Part shown: in pieces, positions 7,812 to 18,401 of the stretch
How the letters are laid out: each line of letters opens with the position of its first letter
Numbering within the stretch: position 1 is the stretch's first letter
From: Sphingomonas sp. SORGH_AS_0879
GTDB taxonomy: Bacteria; Pseudomonadota; Alphaproteobacteria; Sphingomonadales; Sphingomonadaceae
Length of the DNA stretch: 64,000 bases
Direction of reading: 5' to 3'
Assembly: GCF_030819175.1 (NCBI RefSeq)
Contig: NZ_JAUTBJ010000002.1
Coordinates: 1,870,001 to 1,934,000 of the forward strand
Notes under the pieces: generated by a model
Seen by the model: only the letters and a program-made list of their open reading frames with translations
Database searches by the model: none
What the model was told of the DNA's origin: nothing
Translations under genes and position numbers: made by a program

Positions 7812-8417
7812 TTAGCCGCGCAGTGCAGCCGCCGCGCGCGCCTTGGCTTCGACATCGGCCATCGACCCGCCCGTCACCCAGCTACCACCGACGCACAGCA
7901 CGCGGTCGAAGGCCAGCCAGTCGGGGGCGCTCGCCTCGGTGATGCCGCCGGTCGGGCAGAAGCGCGCCTGGTAGAAGGGCGCGGCCAGCGCCTTCAACGC
8001 CTTCAGCCCGCCGCTGGTCTCGGCTGGGAAGAACTTGAAGTGCGTCAGCCCCAGGTCGAGCCCGCGCATGATGTCGCCCGCATTGGCGATGCCGGGGAGA
8101 TAGGGGATGCCGCTCTCGATCACCGCCGCGCCCAGACGATCCGTCAGGCCCGGCGAGACGATGAACTCCGCGCCCGCATCCGCCACGTCGCGAAGCTGCT
8201 GCTCGTTGACGACGGTGCCTGCGCCGACGATCGCGCCGGGGACCTTCTTCATCTCGGCCATGGCCTCGAGTGCGGCGGGGGTGCGCAGCGTCACCTCCAG
8301 CACCTTCAAGCCGCCCGCGACCAGCGCCTCGGCGAGAGGCTTGGCGGTGGCGGCGTCGTCGATGACCAGCACGGGGATGACCGCGCTGGTGCGCATGATG
8401 GTGGCGATGTCGGTCAT
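7812..8417 (-). CDS. eda: KDPG aldolase
   Basis: 201-residue 2-dehydro-3-deoxy-phosphogluconate aldolase, the last step of the Entner-Doudoroff pathway, splitting KDPG to pyruvate and glyceraldehyde-3-phosphate. The Schiff-base lysine is Lys128 in THFKFFPAE; Glu41 in EVTLRTPAAL and the GAGTVV and GGI phosphate-binding segments are also present. Length is normal. It is the last gene of the zwf-pgl-edd-glk-eda set and overlaps glk by 4 bases (ATGA). Confidence 0.97.
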   Translation of the reverse strand: MTDIATIMRTSAVIPVLVIDDAATAKPLAEALVAGGLKVLEVTLRTPAALEAMAEMKKVPGAIVGAGTVVNEQQLRDVADAGAEFIVSPGLTDRLGAAVIESGIPYLPGIANAGDIMRGLDLGLTHFKFFPAETSGGLKALKALAAPFYQARFCPTGGITEASAPDWLAFDRVLCVGGSWVTGGSMADVEAKARAAAALRG

Positions 8418-9379
8418 GTATGCTCCTGTGCGAAGGCCGCGGCCGCACCGAACAGGCCGGGCTGGGGATGGGTGATGAGCTTGACGGGGATGCGCGCCAT
8501 CAGCGACTGGAAGCGCCCCTTGGCGACGAAGCGCTGGTCGAAGCCCGAGCGCAGCAGCTTGTCCTTGATGCGGAAGCCCAGGCCGCCCGCGATCACGACG
8601 GTCTTGGCCCCCTGCGCCAGCGCGAAGTCGCCCGCGACCGCGCCCAGCGCCAGGCAGAAACGGTCGAGCGCGGCGAGCGCGATCGAATCAGTGCCGTCCA
8701 GCGCCTCGGTCCAGATTTCGCGGTCGTCGCGGCTGGGGACCGCGCGGCCCTCCATCGAGGCGAGCGTCTCATAGATGGCGATGATTCCGGGACCGGAGCA
8801 GATCCGCTCGCACGACACGCGGGTATAGGTGCGGCGCAGGCGCTTCAGGATGGCGTCCTCGATCCCGTCGAGCGGGGCATAGTCCATATGCCCGCCTTCG
8901 GTTTCGATGACATGGTAACGCTGGGGCGTCATCAGCACCTGTGCGACGCCAAGGCCCGTGCCGGGGCCGCAGACGGTGACGACGCCGTTGTCCGTCATCG
9001 GCTCCTCGGGGCCGCAGATGTGGAGGAAGTTCTCTTCCGGCACCTGCGCCACGGCATGGCCGACCGCGCCGAAATCGTTGATGACGGTATAGACGTCCGC
9101 GCCCAGCCGCTCGGGGACCAGCGAGGGGCGGATGACCCAGGGATTGTTGGTCATGCGGATCACGTCGCCGGTGATCGGCGAGGCGATGGCGAGCGACGCC
9201 GCCTTGGGCAGCGGGCGGCCGATATGCGCGCCGAACGCCTGCCATGCGGTCTGGAGCGAGGCGTGCTCGGCGGTCTTCTGCGTGCAGGGTTCGCCCAGCT
9301 TGACGACGCGCCCGTCCTCGACCTCGGCGATCGCGAAGCGCGCATGCGTGCCCCCGATGTCGACGGCTACGATTTCCAT
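8414..9379 (-). CDS. glk: Glucokinase
   Basis: 321-residue proteobacterial-type glucokinase that phosphorylates glucose with ATP to feed the Entner-Doudoroff route. The phosphate-binding motif DIGGTHARFA (7-16), the sugar-binding INDFGAVGHA and the C-terminal VIAGGLGFRIKD are present. Starts with ATG at 9379, 19 bases after edd, and overlaps eda by 4 bases, so edd-glk-eda are almost certainly one transcript. Confidence 0.96.
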   Translation of the reverse strand: MEIVAVDIGGTHARFAIAEVEDGRVVKLGEPCTQKTAEHASLQTAWQAFGAHIGRPLPKAASLAIASPITGDVIRMTNNPWVIRPSLVPERLGADVYTVINDFGAVGHAVAQVPEENFLHICGPEEPMTDNGVVTVCGPGTGLGVAQVLMTPQRYHVIETEGGHMDYAPLDGIEDAILKRLRRTYTRVSCERICSGPGIIAIYETLASMEGRAVPSRDDREIWTEALDGTDSIALAALDRFCLALGAVAGDFALAQGAKTVVIAGGLGFRIKDKLLRSGFDQRFVAKGRFQSLMARIPVKLITHPQPGLFGAAAAFAQEHT

Positions 9380-9398
9380 GATGTCCTCCCCCGAACTC

Positions 9399-11216
9399 TT
9401 ACAGGCCCGCGCCGGCCAGAACCGGCGACGCGCCCTTTTCGGCTTCGTCGGCGGCCTGGCGGAACAGCGCGAACAATTCGCGGCCCATGCCCTGAACCGG
9501 GGCAGGCGTCTCGGCCAGTTGGCGCGAGGCCCATTCGGCCGGATCGACCAGCGCGTTCAGCGTCCCCTCGACCGCGTCGAGCCGGACGATGTCGCCATCG
9601 CGGATCAGGCCGATCGCCCCGCCGCCGATCGCCTCGGGGCTGAGATGGATGGCGCAGGGCACCTTGCCGCTCGCCCCCGACATGCGGCCATCGGTGACCA
9701 GCGCCACCTTGAAGCCCCGGTTCTGGACCACGCCCAGCGGCGGGGTCAATTTGTGGAGTTCGGGCATGCCGTTGGCCTTGGGGCCCTGGAAGCGGACCAC
9801 GACGACCACATCGCGTTCCAACTCGCCCGCCTTGAACGCGGCCTGGACCTCGGACTGGTCGGAGAAGACGCGGGCAGGGGCCTCGATGACCCAGCGCTCG
9901 CGCTCGACCGCCGACACCTTGATGCAGGCGCGGCCCAGATTGCCCGACAGGATGCGCATGCCGCCATCGGGCGAGAAGGGCGCGGCGGCGGGGCGCAGGA
10001 TCGTCTCGTCGCCGCTGTCGCCAACCGGGGTCCAGGCGAGCGTGTCGTCCGCGATCACGGCGGTCTGGCCGTAATCGGACAGGTCCTTGCCCGCGACGGT
10101 CAGGATGTCGCGGTGGAGCAGCCCCGCCGACAGCAATTCGCGGATGACATAGGGCATGCCGCCCGCCGCCTCGAACCCGTTCACATCGGCCGAGCCGTTG
10201 GGATAGACCCGCGCGATCAGCGGCACGGCGGCCGAGAGGCGGTCCATATCCTCCCAGTCGATGATGATCCCCGCCGCGCGCGCGATGGCGGGCAGGTGGA
10301 TCAAATGGTTGGTCGAACCGCCGGTCGCCAGCAGGCCGACCGCCGCGTTGACGATCGCTTTCTCATCGACGCAGCGCCCCAGCGGCCGATAATCCTCGCC
10401 CCGCTGGCCGATGGCGGCGAGGCGATGGACGGCGGCGCGGCTGAGTTCCTGGCGCAGCTTGGTGCCCGGATTGACGAAGGCGGCGCCGGGCATGTGCAGG
10501 CCCATCACCTCCATCATCATCTGGTTGGTGTTGGCGGTGCCGAAGAAGGTGCAGGTGCCCTTGCTATGATAGGCGGCGATCTCGGCGTCGAGCAGTTCGT
10601 CGCGCCCCGCCTTGCCCTCGGCGAACGCCTCGCGGACGGCGGCCTTCTGCTTGTTGGGCAGGCCGGTCGGCATCGGGCCGCCGGGAACCAGGATCATCGG
10701 CAGATGGCCGAAGCGCAGTGCGCCCATCAGCAGGCCCGGCACGATCTTGTCGCAGATGCCGAGCAGCGCCGCGCCCTCAAACGTGCCGTGGCTCAGCGCC
10801 ACCGCCGTGGACAGCGCGATGGTGTCGCGGCTGAACAGCGACAATTCCATGCCCGCATAGCCTTGCGTCACGCCGTCGCACATGGCGGGCACGCCGCCCG
10901 CCACCTGCGCGGTCGCGCCGACCTCGCGCGCCCAGACCTTCATCAGTTCGGGATAGCGATAATAGACGGCGTGCGCCGACAGCATGTCGTTATAGGCCGA
11001 CACGATGCCGATGTTCATGCCGCGATCCGCCTTCATGGCGTCGCGGTCCTCCTCGGTCCCGGCATAGGCATGGGCGAGGTTGGCGCAGCCCAGATTGGGG
11101 CGGCGCACCGCCGTTTCGGCCTCACGCGCGATCAGGTCGAGATAGGCCTGCCGTCCGGGCTTCGAGCGTTCGATGACCCGGTCGGTGACGGCCGAGACGG
11201 CGGCGTTCAGGCTCAT
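9399..11216 (-). CDS. edd: Phosphogluconate dehydratase
   Basis: 605-residue Edd of the IlvD/Edd family, an iron-sulfur enzyme that dehydrates 6-phosphogluconate to KDPG. Conserved blocks are visible: [15 protein letters not shown], the cluster-ligand region [53 protein letters not shown] and the C-terminal [13 protein letters not shown]. Length matches E. coli Edd (603). It overlaps pgl by 4 bases. Confidence 0.97.
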   Translation of the reverse strand: MSLNAAVSAVTDRVIERSKPGRQAYLDLIAREAETAVRRPNLGCANLAHAYAGTEEDRDAMKADRGMNIGIVSAYNDMLSAHAVYYRYPELMKVWAREVGATAQVAGGVPAMCDGVTQGYAGMELSLFSRDTIALSTAVALSHGTFEGAALLGICDKIVPGLLMGALRFGHLPMILVPGGPMPTGLPNKQKAAVREAFAEGKAGRDELLDAEIAAYHSKGTCTFFGTANTNQMMMEVMGLHMPGAAFVNPGTKLRQELSRAAVHRLAAIGQRGEDYRPLGRCVDEKAIVNAAVGLLATGGSTNHLIHLPAIARAAGIIIDWEDMDRLSAAVPLIARVYPNGSADVNGFEAAGGMPYVIRELLSAGLLHRDILTVAGKDLSDYGQTAVIADDTLAWTPVGDSGDETILRPAAAPFSPDGGMRILSGNLGRACIKVSAVERERWVIEAPARVFSDQSEVQAAFKAGELERDVVVVVRFQGPKANGMPELHKLTPPLGVVQNRGFKVALVTDGRMSGASGKVPCAIHLSPEAIGGGAIGLIRDGDIVRLDAVEGTLNALVDPAEWASRQLAETPAPVQGMGRELFALFRQAADEAEKGASPVLAGAGL

Positions 11217-11923
11217 TGCTCGCTCCAGTGGATGTCGATCGGCAGTTCGACCTCGGCCAGCACGCGACCGATCGGATAGGGCGACGACGCGCCTTGCTTG
11301 ATCGCGTCCTCCAGCACCTTCTTCTTGGCCGGACCCGAAATGGCGATCATGATCGAGCGCGCCGAGACGATCCCGGCGCGGCTGAGCGTCACCCGCGCGA
11401 CGGGGGCTTCGGGGGGCAGCGGATCGGGCATGACGCCCAGCGCGCGGCGTTCCTTCGGCCCATTCAGCGCCTCGTCATAGTCCGGGCCGGGGAAGATCGA
11501 GGCGGTATGCCCGTCGCCGCCCACGCCCAGCAGCACCAGATCGAGCGGCCAGTGCAGGTCCTGCATCAGCGCATCGGCGGAGCGGCCCGCGGCCTTATAA
11601 TCCTCGGTCGCCTGGGGCACGATCGGCATCACCCGCGCACCCTTGGGCAGGAAGATCTTGCCGATCATGGTGACGTTGGACAGTGGATCGCCCAGCGGCA
11701 CGATGCGTTCGTCGGCGGGGACGATCGTCACCCGCTTCCAGTCGAGCTTGGCCTTGGCCAGCTTCTCATAGACCGGGATCGGCGTCTTGCCGCCCGACAG
11801 CGCGATCACCGCCGCGCCGCGCGCCTCGATCGCGCTTTCGATGATGAACTGGATGTCGCCCGCCAGCGCGTCCGCCATTTCGGTGGTGTCTTCATAATCC
11901 CACCATTCGATTTCGTCGGTCAT
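11213..11923 (-). CDS. pgl: 6-phosphogluconolactonase
   Basis: 236-residue DevB-type lactonase that opens 6-phosphogluconolactone made by Zwf. Family motifs: ALSGGKTPIPVYEKL near the N-terminus, then the VPADERIVP segment and GVGGDGHTASIFPG, which carries the catalytic His. It follows zwf after 94 bases that contain a hairpin, and overlaps edd (ATGA). Confidence 0.95.
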   Translation of the reverse strand: MTDEIEWWDYEDTTEMADALAGDIQFIIESAIEARGAAVIALSGGKTPIPVYEKLAKAKLDWKRVTIVPADERIVPLGDPLSNVTMIGKIFLPKGARVMPIVPQATEDYKAAGRSADALMQDLHWPLDLVLLGVGGDGHTASIFPGPDYDEALNGPKERRALGVMPDPLPPEAPVARVTLSRAGIVSARSIMIAISGPAKKKVLEDAIKQGASSPYPIGRVLAEVELPIDIHWSEQ

Positions 11924-11948
11924 GTCATCCTGTCCTGAAATATTTCGG

Positions 11949-11988
11949 GGCAGGGCCGGTCCGCAGTTTCCAGCGAACGGCCCCTGCC
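11949..11988 (-). other. Hairpin between zwf and pgl
   Basis: Arms 11949-11958 and 11978-11988 pair over 10 bases with one bulge; loop about 19 bases. No T-run on either strand. It may stabilise the 3' end of zwf mRNA or act as an RNA-processing site separating zwf from pgl-edd-glk-eda. Confidence 0.45.
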
Positions 11989-12017
11989 GATCATCGCACG
12001 CCGTTCAGGCGCGTATG

Positions 12018-13481
12018 TCAGTCGTCCTGCCAGGTCACGCCGTCGCGCTCGGTCAGCGCAATCGCGGCGGACGGGCCCCAGCTACCGCTGGGATAGGATT
12101 TGGGCTTCACATCGGCGGCATCCCAACCGGCCCGGATCGCATCGATCCAGGTCCATTGCGCCTCCACCTCGTCACGGCGGACGAACAGCGTCTGGTCGCC
12201 CTCGATCAGGTCGAGCAGCAGCCGCTCATAGGCGATGCGGCGGCGGGTGCCGGCGAACTCGGCGTCGAGCGACAGGTTCAGCGGCACTTCGCGCAGGCGT
12301 AGGCCCTCGCGGTCGAGGCCTGGCTCCTTCGCCATCACCAGCAACTGGATATATTCCTCCGGTTGCAGGCGGATGATCAGCGTGTTGGGCTGAAGGATGC
12401 CACCGCGCCCCGCGAACATCGAGTGCGGGACGGGCTTGAACTGGATCGCGATCTCGGAGCGCCGCGCGGCCATGCGCTTGCCGGTGCGCAGATAGAAGGG
12501 CACGCCCTGCCAGCGCCAATTGTCGACATGCGCCTTGATCGCGACGAAGGTCTCGGTCTTGGAGGGCTTGCCCAGTTCGTCGGCATAGGAGCCGACGATC
12601 TTGCCGCCGACCGCACCGTCCGAATATTGGCCGGTGACCGTGTTGTGCGGCACCTCCTCCGGCGTCATCAGGCGCAGCGAGCGGAAGACCTTGGCCTTTT
12701 CGTCGCGGATCGCGGTGCCGTCATAGCGGGCGGGCGGCTCCATCGCGATGAGGGCGAGGAGTTGCAGGATATGGTTCTGCACCATGTCGCGCAGCGCGCC
12801 CGCGCCCTCGTAATAGCCCGCGCGATCCTCCAGCCCGACCGTCTCGGCAATGGTGATCTGCACATTGTCGATGCCGTGCGCGTTCCAGATCGGCTCGAAG
12901 AAGAAATTGCCGAAGCGCAGCGCCAGGATGTTCTGGACGGTTTCCTTGCCCAGATAATGGTCGATGCGGAAGGTCCGATCCTCGGGGAAGCCGAACGCCA
13001 CCGCGTCATTGATCTCCTTCGACGAGGCGAGGTCGTAGCCGAGCGGCTTTTCCAAGCCGATTCGCACCGTCTCGCCCGCCAGGCCGACCGATTCGAGCCC
13101 CTTGATGGTCGATTCGAACAGGCTGGGCGCGGTCGACAGATAGATGGCGAGACCGTTCGAGACGTCGCCGACCTTCTCCGCCAGTGCCGGAAAGCCCTCG
13201 GTCGAGGAGGCGTCCAGCGACTGATACTGCAATCGATTTAAGAAGCTGGCAATTTTTTCGCCGTCCTTGCGGTCGTCCGGCAGGAAAGTGTCGAGCGCCT
13301 TCTCCGCGAATTCCCGGAAGCTGGCGTCGTCATGGTCGGAGCGGGCGGTGCCGGTGATCGTCAGTTCCTCGGGTAGCAGGCCGTCGGAGTGAAGATTGAA
13401 CAGCGATGGCAGCAACATACGCTGCGACAGGTCGCCGGTCGCGCCGAACAGCAGCAGCTTGCCAACGGGATTGCGCGTCAT
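12018..13481 (-). CDS. zwf: Glucose-6-phosphate dehydrogenase
   Basis: 487-residue Zwf, oxidising glucose-6-phosphate to the lactone with NAD(P). The Rossmann start LLFGATGDLSQRMLLPSLF (10-28), EKPLGYDLASSKEIN, and the substrate motif RIDHYLGKE (172-180, with catalytic His175 region) are present. Length is normal. It is 9 bases downstream of argC and feeds the Pgl-Edd-Eda steps encoded next to it, so this cluster covers glucose to pyruvate plus glyceraldehyde-3-phosphate with Glk. Confidence 0.97.
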   Translation of the reverse strand: MTRNPVGKLLLFGATGDLSQRMLLPSLFNLHSDGLLPEELTITGTARSDHDDASFREFAEKALDTFLPDDRKDGEKIASFLNRLQYQSLDASSTEGFPALAEKVGDVSNGLAIYLSTAPSLFESTIKGLESVGLAGETVRIGLEKPLGYDLASSKEINDAVAFGFPEDRTFRIDHYLGKETVQNILALRFGNFFFEPIWNAHGIDNVQITIAETVGLEDRAGYYEGAGALRDMVQNHILQLLALIAMEPPARYDGTAIRDEKAKVFRSLRLMTPEEVPHNTVTGQYSDGAVGGKIVGSYADELGKPSKTETFVAIKAHVDNWRWQGVPFYLRTGKRMAARRSEIAIQFKPVPHSMFAGRGGILQPNTLIIRLQPEEYIQLLVMAKEPGLDREGLRLREVPLNLSLDAEFAGTRRRIAYERLLLDLIEGDQTLFVRRDEVEAQWTWIDAIRAGWDAADVKPKSYPSGSWGPSAAIALTERDGVTWQDD

Positions 13482-13490
13482 GACGTCTCC

Positions 13491-14417
13491 TTAGAGCACG
13501 AGGCCGGCGGTCGGATCGAGCCCGGCCATGATGTTCAGATTCTGCACCGCCGCTCCCCCGGCACCCTTGCCCAGATTGTCGAGCGTGGCGATCAGTCGAG
13601 CCTGACCCGTGGCGGCATTCCCACACAGGCGCAAGGTCATCCGGTCGGTACGGGCATTTTCCTCGATATTCACCGCCGCGACGTCGCCTGGCGCGAAGCT
13701 TACCACCCGGCCATCGGCATAGGCGTCGGCCAGCACCGCCGCGACCGTCTCCAGCGTCGGCGCGCCGGGCAGGGCATGAAGGGGCAGCGGCACCTCCACC
13801 ACCATGCCGCGATAGGTATCGACCACGGCCGGGGCGAAGATCGGGGCGTGGGTCAGGCCCGAATGGCGCTGCATCTCCGGCGCATGCTTGTGCGCCAGCG
13901 ACAGGCCATAGGGGCGAAAGGCGCGGTTGGTGGTGCTTTCATATTCGGCGATCATCGCCTTGCCGCCGCCCGAATAGCCCGAGGCGGCGTTGACCGAGAT
14001 CGGCCAGTCCGCCGGAACGATCCCGGCGCGGACCAGCGGACGGACGAGCGCCAGGAAACCCGTCGGGTAGCAGCCGGGATTGGAGACGAACCGCGCCTCG
14101 GCGATCCGCTCCGCCTGGTCGGGCTCCAGTTCGGCGAAGCCATAGACCCAGTCGGGCGCGGTACGGTGGGCGGTGGAGGCATCCACCACGCGCGTCCGGT
14201 CGTTGGCGATCAGCGAAACGGCTTCGCGCGCGGCATCGTCGGGCAGGCAGAGGATGACGAAATCGGCATCGTTGATCGCCTCGCGCCGGGCATCCGCGTC
14301 CTTGCGGCGGTCATCGGGCAGGGTCAGGATCGACAGGTCGGGCCGACCGGCCAGCCGGTCGGCGATCTCCAGCCCGGTCGTGCCCGCTCCGCCATCGATG
14401 AAAACCGTCTTCGTCAC
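13491..14417 (-). CDS. argC: N-acetyl-gamma-glutamyl-phosphate reductase, short type
   Basis: 308-residue short-type ArgC, which reduces N-acetylglutamyl phosphate to the semialdehyde in arginine synthesis. The nucleotide motif FIDGGAGTTGLEIADRL is near the N-terminus and the catalytic Cys is in RFVSNPGCYPTGFLALVRPL; the SGYSGGGK segment is also typical. The start is the GTG at 14417, because it overlaps the upstream gene's TGA as GTGA and leaves the family N-terminus intact; the ORF extending to 14483 is too long. Placement directly before zwf is unusual and hints at shared transcription with carbon metabolism. Confidence 0.93.
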   Translation of the reverse strand: MTKTVFIDGGAGTTGLEIADRLAGRPDLSILTLPDDRRKDADARREAINDADFVILCLPDDAAREAVSLIANDRTRVVDASTAHRTAPDWVYGFAELEPDQAERIAEARFVSNPGCYPTGFLALVRPLVRAGIVPADWPISVNAASGYSGGGKAMIAEYESTTNRAFRPYGLSLAHKHAPEMQRHSGLTHAPIFAPAVVDTYRGMVVEVPLPLHALPGAPTLETVAAVLADAYADGRVVSFAPGDVAAVNIEENARTDRMTLRLCGNAATGQARLIATLDNLGKGAGGAAVQNLNIMAGLDPTAGLVL

Positions 14418-14713
14418 TGTACCCGCTCCAGCCCATCGGCATCGCAATAGCCGACCAGCCCCATATGCGTCGCGATCCCCCAAGCCTGACCGCCCGCGAT
14501 TTCCAGAACCTCGAACCTCTCGCCCGAGGTCAATTCCGCCAACACCGTGCTGTCAGACCGGCGGCCTTCGCGCAAGGTGAGCGGAACTTTGGTGGTGTAA
14601 AGCAACGGCGCGGCATAGTGGGGCGCGAACACGTATTCGGCGAGCCGCACATCGGCCAGATCAGCGCGGACCGCATGGGTGCGCGGGTCGAGTTCGGCGC
14701 GGCGACCCTGCAA
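14414..14713 (-). CDS. Small SH3-domain protein
   Basis: About 99 residues if started at TTG 14713; the frame is open to 14845 but that part overlaps marR by 120 bases and is not protein-like. The C-terminal half is a bacterial SH3-type fold: PLTLREGRRSDSTVLAELTSGERFEVLEIAGGQAWGIA and GLVGYCDADGL. No signal peptide is seen with this start, so it is probably cytoplasmic. It lies between marR and argC and is coupled to argC (GTGA). The exact start is uncertain; a GTG near 14642 would remove the first 20 or so residues. Function unknown. Confidence 0.65.
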   Translation of the reverse strand: MQGRRAELDPRTHAVRADLADVRLAEYVFAPHYAAPLLYTTKVPLTLREGRRSDSTVLAELTSGERFEVLEIAGGQAWGIATHMGLVGYCDADGLERVQ

Positions 14714-14723
14714 CGAAAAACTC

Positions 14724-15098
14724 TTACGCGCTGGCTCGCTGGAGGCCGGGGGCGTCGCCAGCGCCGATGAAATGTCCGAATTCTTCAAGAAAGTCCGCCC
14801 CTTCAGGTGTCCTGGCGACAAAGATGTTACGCTTGTCGCTATCATCGCGTTGGCGGCGCAGATAGCCCAGCGTTCCTAGTCTATTCAAGGCGCGGGTGAC
14901 GACGGGTTTCGAGACGTTCAAAGCACGCGCCAAACCGCGCACGGTATGGGGGCCCGGGCGAAGGTAGACGACCAGCAGCAAGGCCATCTGCCGATTGGTC
15001 AGGTCGGGCTCGCCCGAACGGACATAATCGACCAGGGCGCTCATCCAGGCCAACAGCGACTGAGCTTCGTGTGGGTGGGACACGGGTGGCGATTCCAA
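14724..15098 (-). CDS. MarR-family transcriptional regulator
   Basis: 124-residue winged-helix protein. The recognition part is clear: LTNRQMALLLVVYLRPGPHTVRGLARALNVSKPVVTRALNRLGTLGYLRRQRDDSDKRN, that is helix-turn-helix followed by the wing, as in MarR/SlyA. It is shorter than most MarR proteins and lacks much of the C-terminal dimer helix, ending in GLQRASA. It heads the minus-strand cluster SH3-argC-zwf. Its own control region may include the GTGG-TTT-CCAC inverted repeat at 15156-15166. Ligand and targets are unknown. Confidence 0.85.
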   Translation of the reverse strand: MESPPVSHPHEAQSLLAWMSALVDYVRSGEPDLTNRQMALLLVVYLRPGPHTVRGLARALNVSKPVVTRALNRLGTLGYLRRQRDDSDKRNIFVARTPEGADFLEEFGHFIGAGDAPGLQRASA

Positions 15099-15412
15099 TA
15101 GCTGAGCCGGGCTTTGCCGGGCGTTGTTTCGAAGTCATAACGCCCTTTATCGGTGGTGGTTTCCACTGATGTTCCGTGAAGGTCATCAACTTGAGTCAGG
15201 GGATTCCCATTCCTCCCTGAACTTGCCCGGGGTGGTGGAGGGGCAGGGCCGGTTCGGACTTGCCCTCCCAACCATCGCTGGCGCGAGGGGCCTGCTCCTC
15301 AGGCCGGCTTGGGGAGGAATGGGCTACCGATCCGTCCCATGGTTGATCCCGCCCCCGGGCTCGCCTATGTGCGCGGTTTCGCACACCCCTCAATCGGGAT
15401 CATACGCGCCTC
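15099..15412. other. Divergent intergenic region marR/secG with degenerate family B repeat
   Basis: 314 bases without a gene. On the marR side is a short inverted repeat (GTGG-TTT-CCAC, 15156-15166) that could be an operator. From 15228 to 15321 there is a shortened, diverged copy of palindromic family B (GGTGGTGGAGGGGCAGG to GGCTTGGGGAGGAATGGG). No promoter could be fixed with confidence. Confidence 0.45.
15228..15321. repeat. Palindromic intergenic element, family B, diverged partial copy
   Basis: Recognised by the GGTGGAGGGGC block near its left end and the CTTGGGGAGGA right end shared with the copies at 7645-7806 and 20959-21102. The first hairpin of the full element is missing. Confidence 0.5.
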
Positions 15413-15787
15413 ATGTTCGCATTTCTGCTCGTCATCCACGCTCTTATCGCCGCGACCCTGGTCACGGTGATCCTCATGCAGAAGTCGGAAGGCGGCGGTC
15501 TGGGCATGGGGGGCAGCCCGTCGGGGCTGATGTCGGCGCGCGGTGCGGCGGACTTCCTCAGCCGGGCGACGGCGGTGCTGGCGACGGCGTTCGTCGGCTT
15601 CTCGATCCTGCTGGCCGTGCTGGCGGCGACGCGCGGCGCGCCTGCCATCGATACCTCGCTGGCGCGCACGCCCGCGACTCAGGCGCCGATCACCGCGCCC
15701 GCACCCGCGCCCGTTCCGTCGGACAATGCGGCGGCCCCGGCACCGGCGCAGCCGGCTGATAATTCGGCGGTTCCGCTCGCACGCTAA
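15413..15787 (+). CDS. secG: Preprotein translocase subunit SecG
   Basis: 124-residue SecG, the small subunit of the SecYEG channel in the inner membrane. Two membrane segments are visible (about 3-21 and 51-72), separated by the family motif MQKSEGGGLGMGGSPSGL, which faces the cytoplasm. The C-terminal tail from about residue 78 is a Pro/Ala-rich linker, as in other alphaproteobacterial SecG. Placed 106 bases before pyrG. Confidence 0.93.
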   Translation: MFAFLLVIHALIAATLVTVILMQKSEGGGLGMGGSPSGLMSARGAADFLSRATAVLATAFVGFSILLAVLAATRGAPAIDTSLARTPATQAPITAPAPAPVPSDNAAAPAPAQPADNSAVPLAR

Positions 15788-15881
15788 ACCTCGTTTTTAT
15801 AACAACTTAGGCCAACGCGCCGCCGCAAATCGACGGCGGCGCGCATCTTTGCTGTTGTCGTATCCACCCCATCCAAGCTAG

Positions 15882-17584
<1,703 letters not shown>

Positions 17585-17608
17585 CTTGTCCCGGAAGGCT
17601 CCAACCAT

Positions 17609-17701
17609 CCGTTCAGCCTGAGCGAAGTCGAAGGCCAAGATAGCGCTTATCCTCTTGGCGGATTTTCGGACGTAGGCTTCGACTACGCTCAGCCTGAACG
17701 G
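17609..17701. repeat. REPIN-like inverted pair of family A repeats (pair 1)
   Basis: Two copies of the unit CTTCGACTTCGCTCAGGCTG-AACGG in opposite orientation: 17609-17633 (minus) and 17677-17701 (plus), 43 bases apart. The pair can fold into one long hairpin. It is sandwiched between the pyrG terminator and the hsp20 terminator. Confidence 0.75.
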
Positions 17702-17709
17702 AGGCAAGG

Positions 17710-17748
17710 AAAAAACAGAAGGCGCCCGGACCCGTCGGTCCGGACGCC
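17710..17748 (-). terminator. Intrinsic terminator of hsp20
   Basis: 12-bp stem (17721-17732 with 17737-17748, one G-T pair), 4-base loop; on the minus strand followed by TTCTGTTTTT. It lies about 37 bases past the hsp20 stop. Confidence 0.75.
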
Positions 17749-17785
17749 CCGCGACGTCTTCAGGGAGGGAAAGACGTCGAGTCGG

Positions 17786-18265
17786 TTACGCCGCCTTGGC
17801 CTCGTCGGCCTTGTCGTCGGCGTGATGTTCCACCGCGGCGAGCGGCTGGCCCGTCTTGATCGCGATCGTCTTGGGCTTCATCGCCTCGGGCACCTCGCGG
17901 ACGAGGTCGATGACGAGCAGGCCGTCGTTCAGGCGCGCATCCTCGACGAACACGAAGTCCGCCAGTTCGAAGCGCCGCTCGAACGAGCGATTGGCGATCC
18001 CGACATGCAGGAAGTTGGGCGAACCCGCCTTGTCATCCTTCTTGCCGGTGACGAGCAGCATGTTCTGCTGCGCGGTGATCTCGATCTCCTCACGCGAGAA
18101 ACCGGCGACCGCCAGGGTTATGCGGTAACGGTCCTCGGCCAGACGTTCGAGGTTGAAGGGAGGATAATTCTCCGCCGAAGCGCCACGCGAATTGGCCTCC
18201 AGCAGATCGAACAGCCGATCGAAGCCAATGGTCGAACGGCGATACGGGGTCAGATCGATACGCAT
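17786..18265 (-). CDS. Small heat shock protein, Hsp20/IbpA family
   Basis: 159-residue alpha-crystallin-type holdase that binds unfolding proteins. N-terminus MRIDLTPYRRSTIGFDRLFDLLE is typical of IbpA-like proteins; the alpha-crystallin domain runs from about residue 30 to 130 (YPPFNLERLAEDRYRITLAVAGF, then the GLLVIDLVRE strand). The usual C-terminal I-x-I appears as IAIK. The ATG at 18265 is preceded by GGAGG; the ORF extending to 18463 would translate the leader and is rejected. A sigma-32-type promoter and ROSE-like leader lie upstream, so synthesis should rise with temperature. Confidence 0.93.
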   Translation of the reverse strand: MRIDLTPYRRSTIGFDRLFDLLEANSRGASAENYPPFNLERLAEDRYRITLAVAGFSREEIEITAQQNMLLVTGKKDDKAGSPNFLHVGIANRSFERRFELADFVFVEDARLNDGLLVIDLVREVPEAMKPKTIAIKTGQPLAAVEHHADDKADEAKAA

Positions 18266-18366
18266 GTCAAAACCTCCATCAGAAGCGAATTGAAACGGGA
18301 TCGGCCGGACCGCCCCGGCGCGGGGCGGTTCGACCCATCCGTGCAGCCCGATATCGGCACCGCACG
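18266..18366 (-). promoter_or_regulatory. Candidate ROSE-type RNA thermometer in hsp20 leader
   Basis: The roughly 100-base leader folds into a chain of hairpins: one around CCGATATCGG, one perfect 8-bp stem (ACCGCCCC with GGGGCGGT, about 18307-18331), and a weak 3' hairpin in which GCTTC can pair with the GGAGG ribosome binding site. The 3' arm contains TCGCT, fitting the U(U/C)GCU signature of alphaproteobacterial ROSE elements, which control small heat shock genes. Folding was judged by eye only. Confidence 0.55.
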
Positions 18367-18373
18367 CGAACCC

Positions 18374-18401
18374 ATATGGTTCACCATAAAGAGGCTTCAA
18401 G
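18374..18401 (-). promoter_or_regulatory. Sigma-32-like heat-shock promoter for hsp20
   Basis: On the minus strand CTTGAA (18396-18401) is followed after 16 bases by CCATAT (18374-18379). This fits the alphaproteobacterial RpoH consensus (CTTGAA ... CCATNT) and would start RNA near 18366, giving a leader of about 100 bases. Confidence 0.65.

Noticed and set aside
9132..11279. 715-codon plus-strand ORF over edd
   Set aside because: Antisense shadow of edd, glk and pgl with no recognisable domains.
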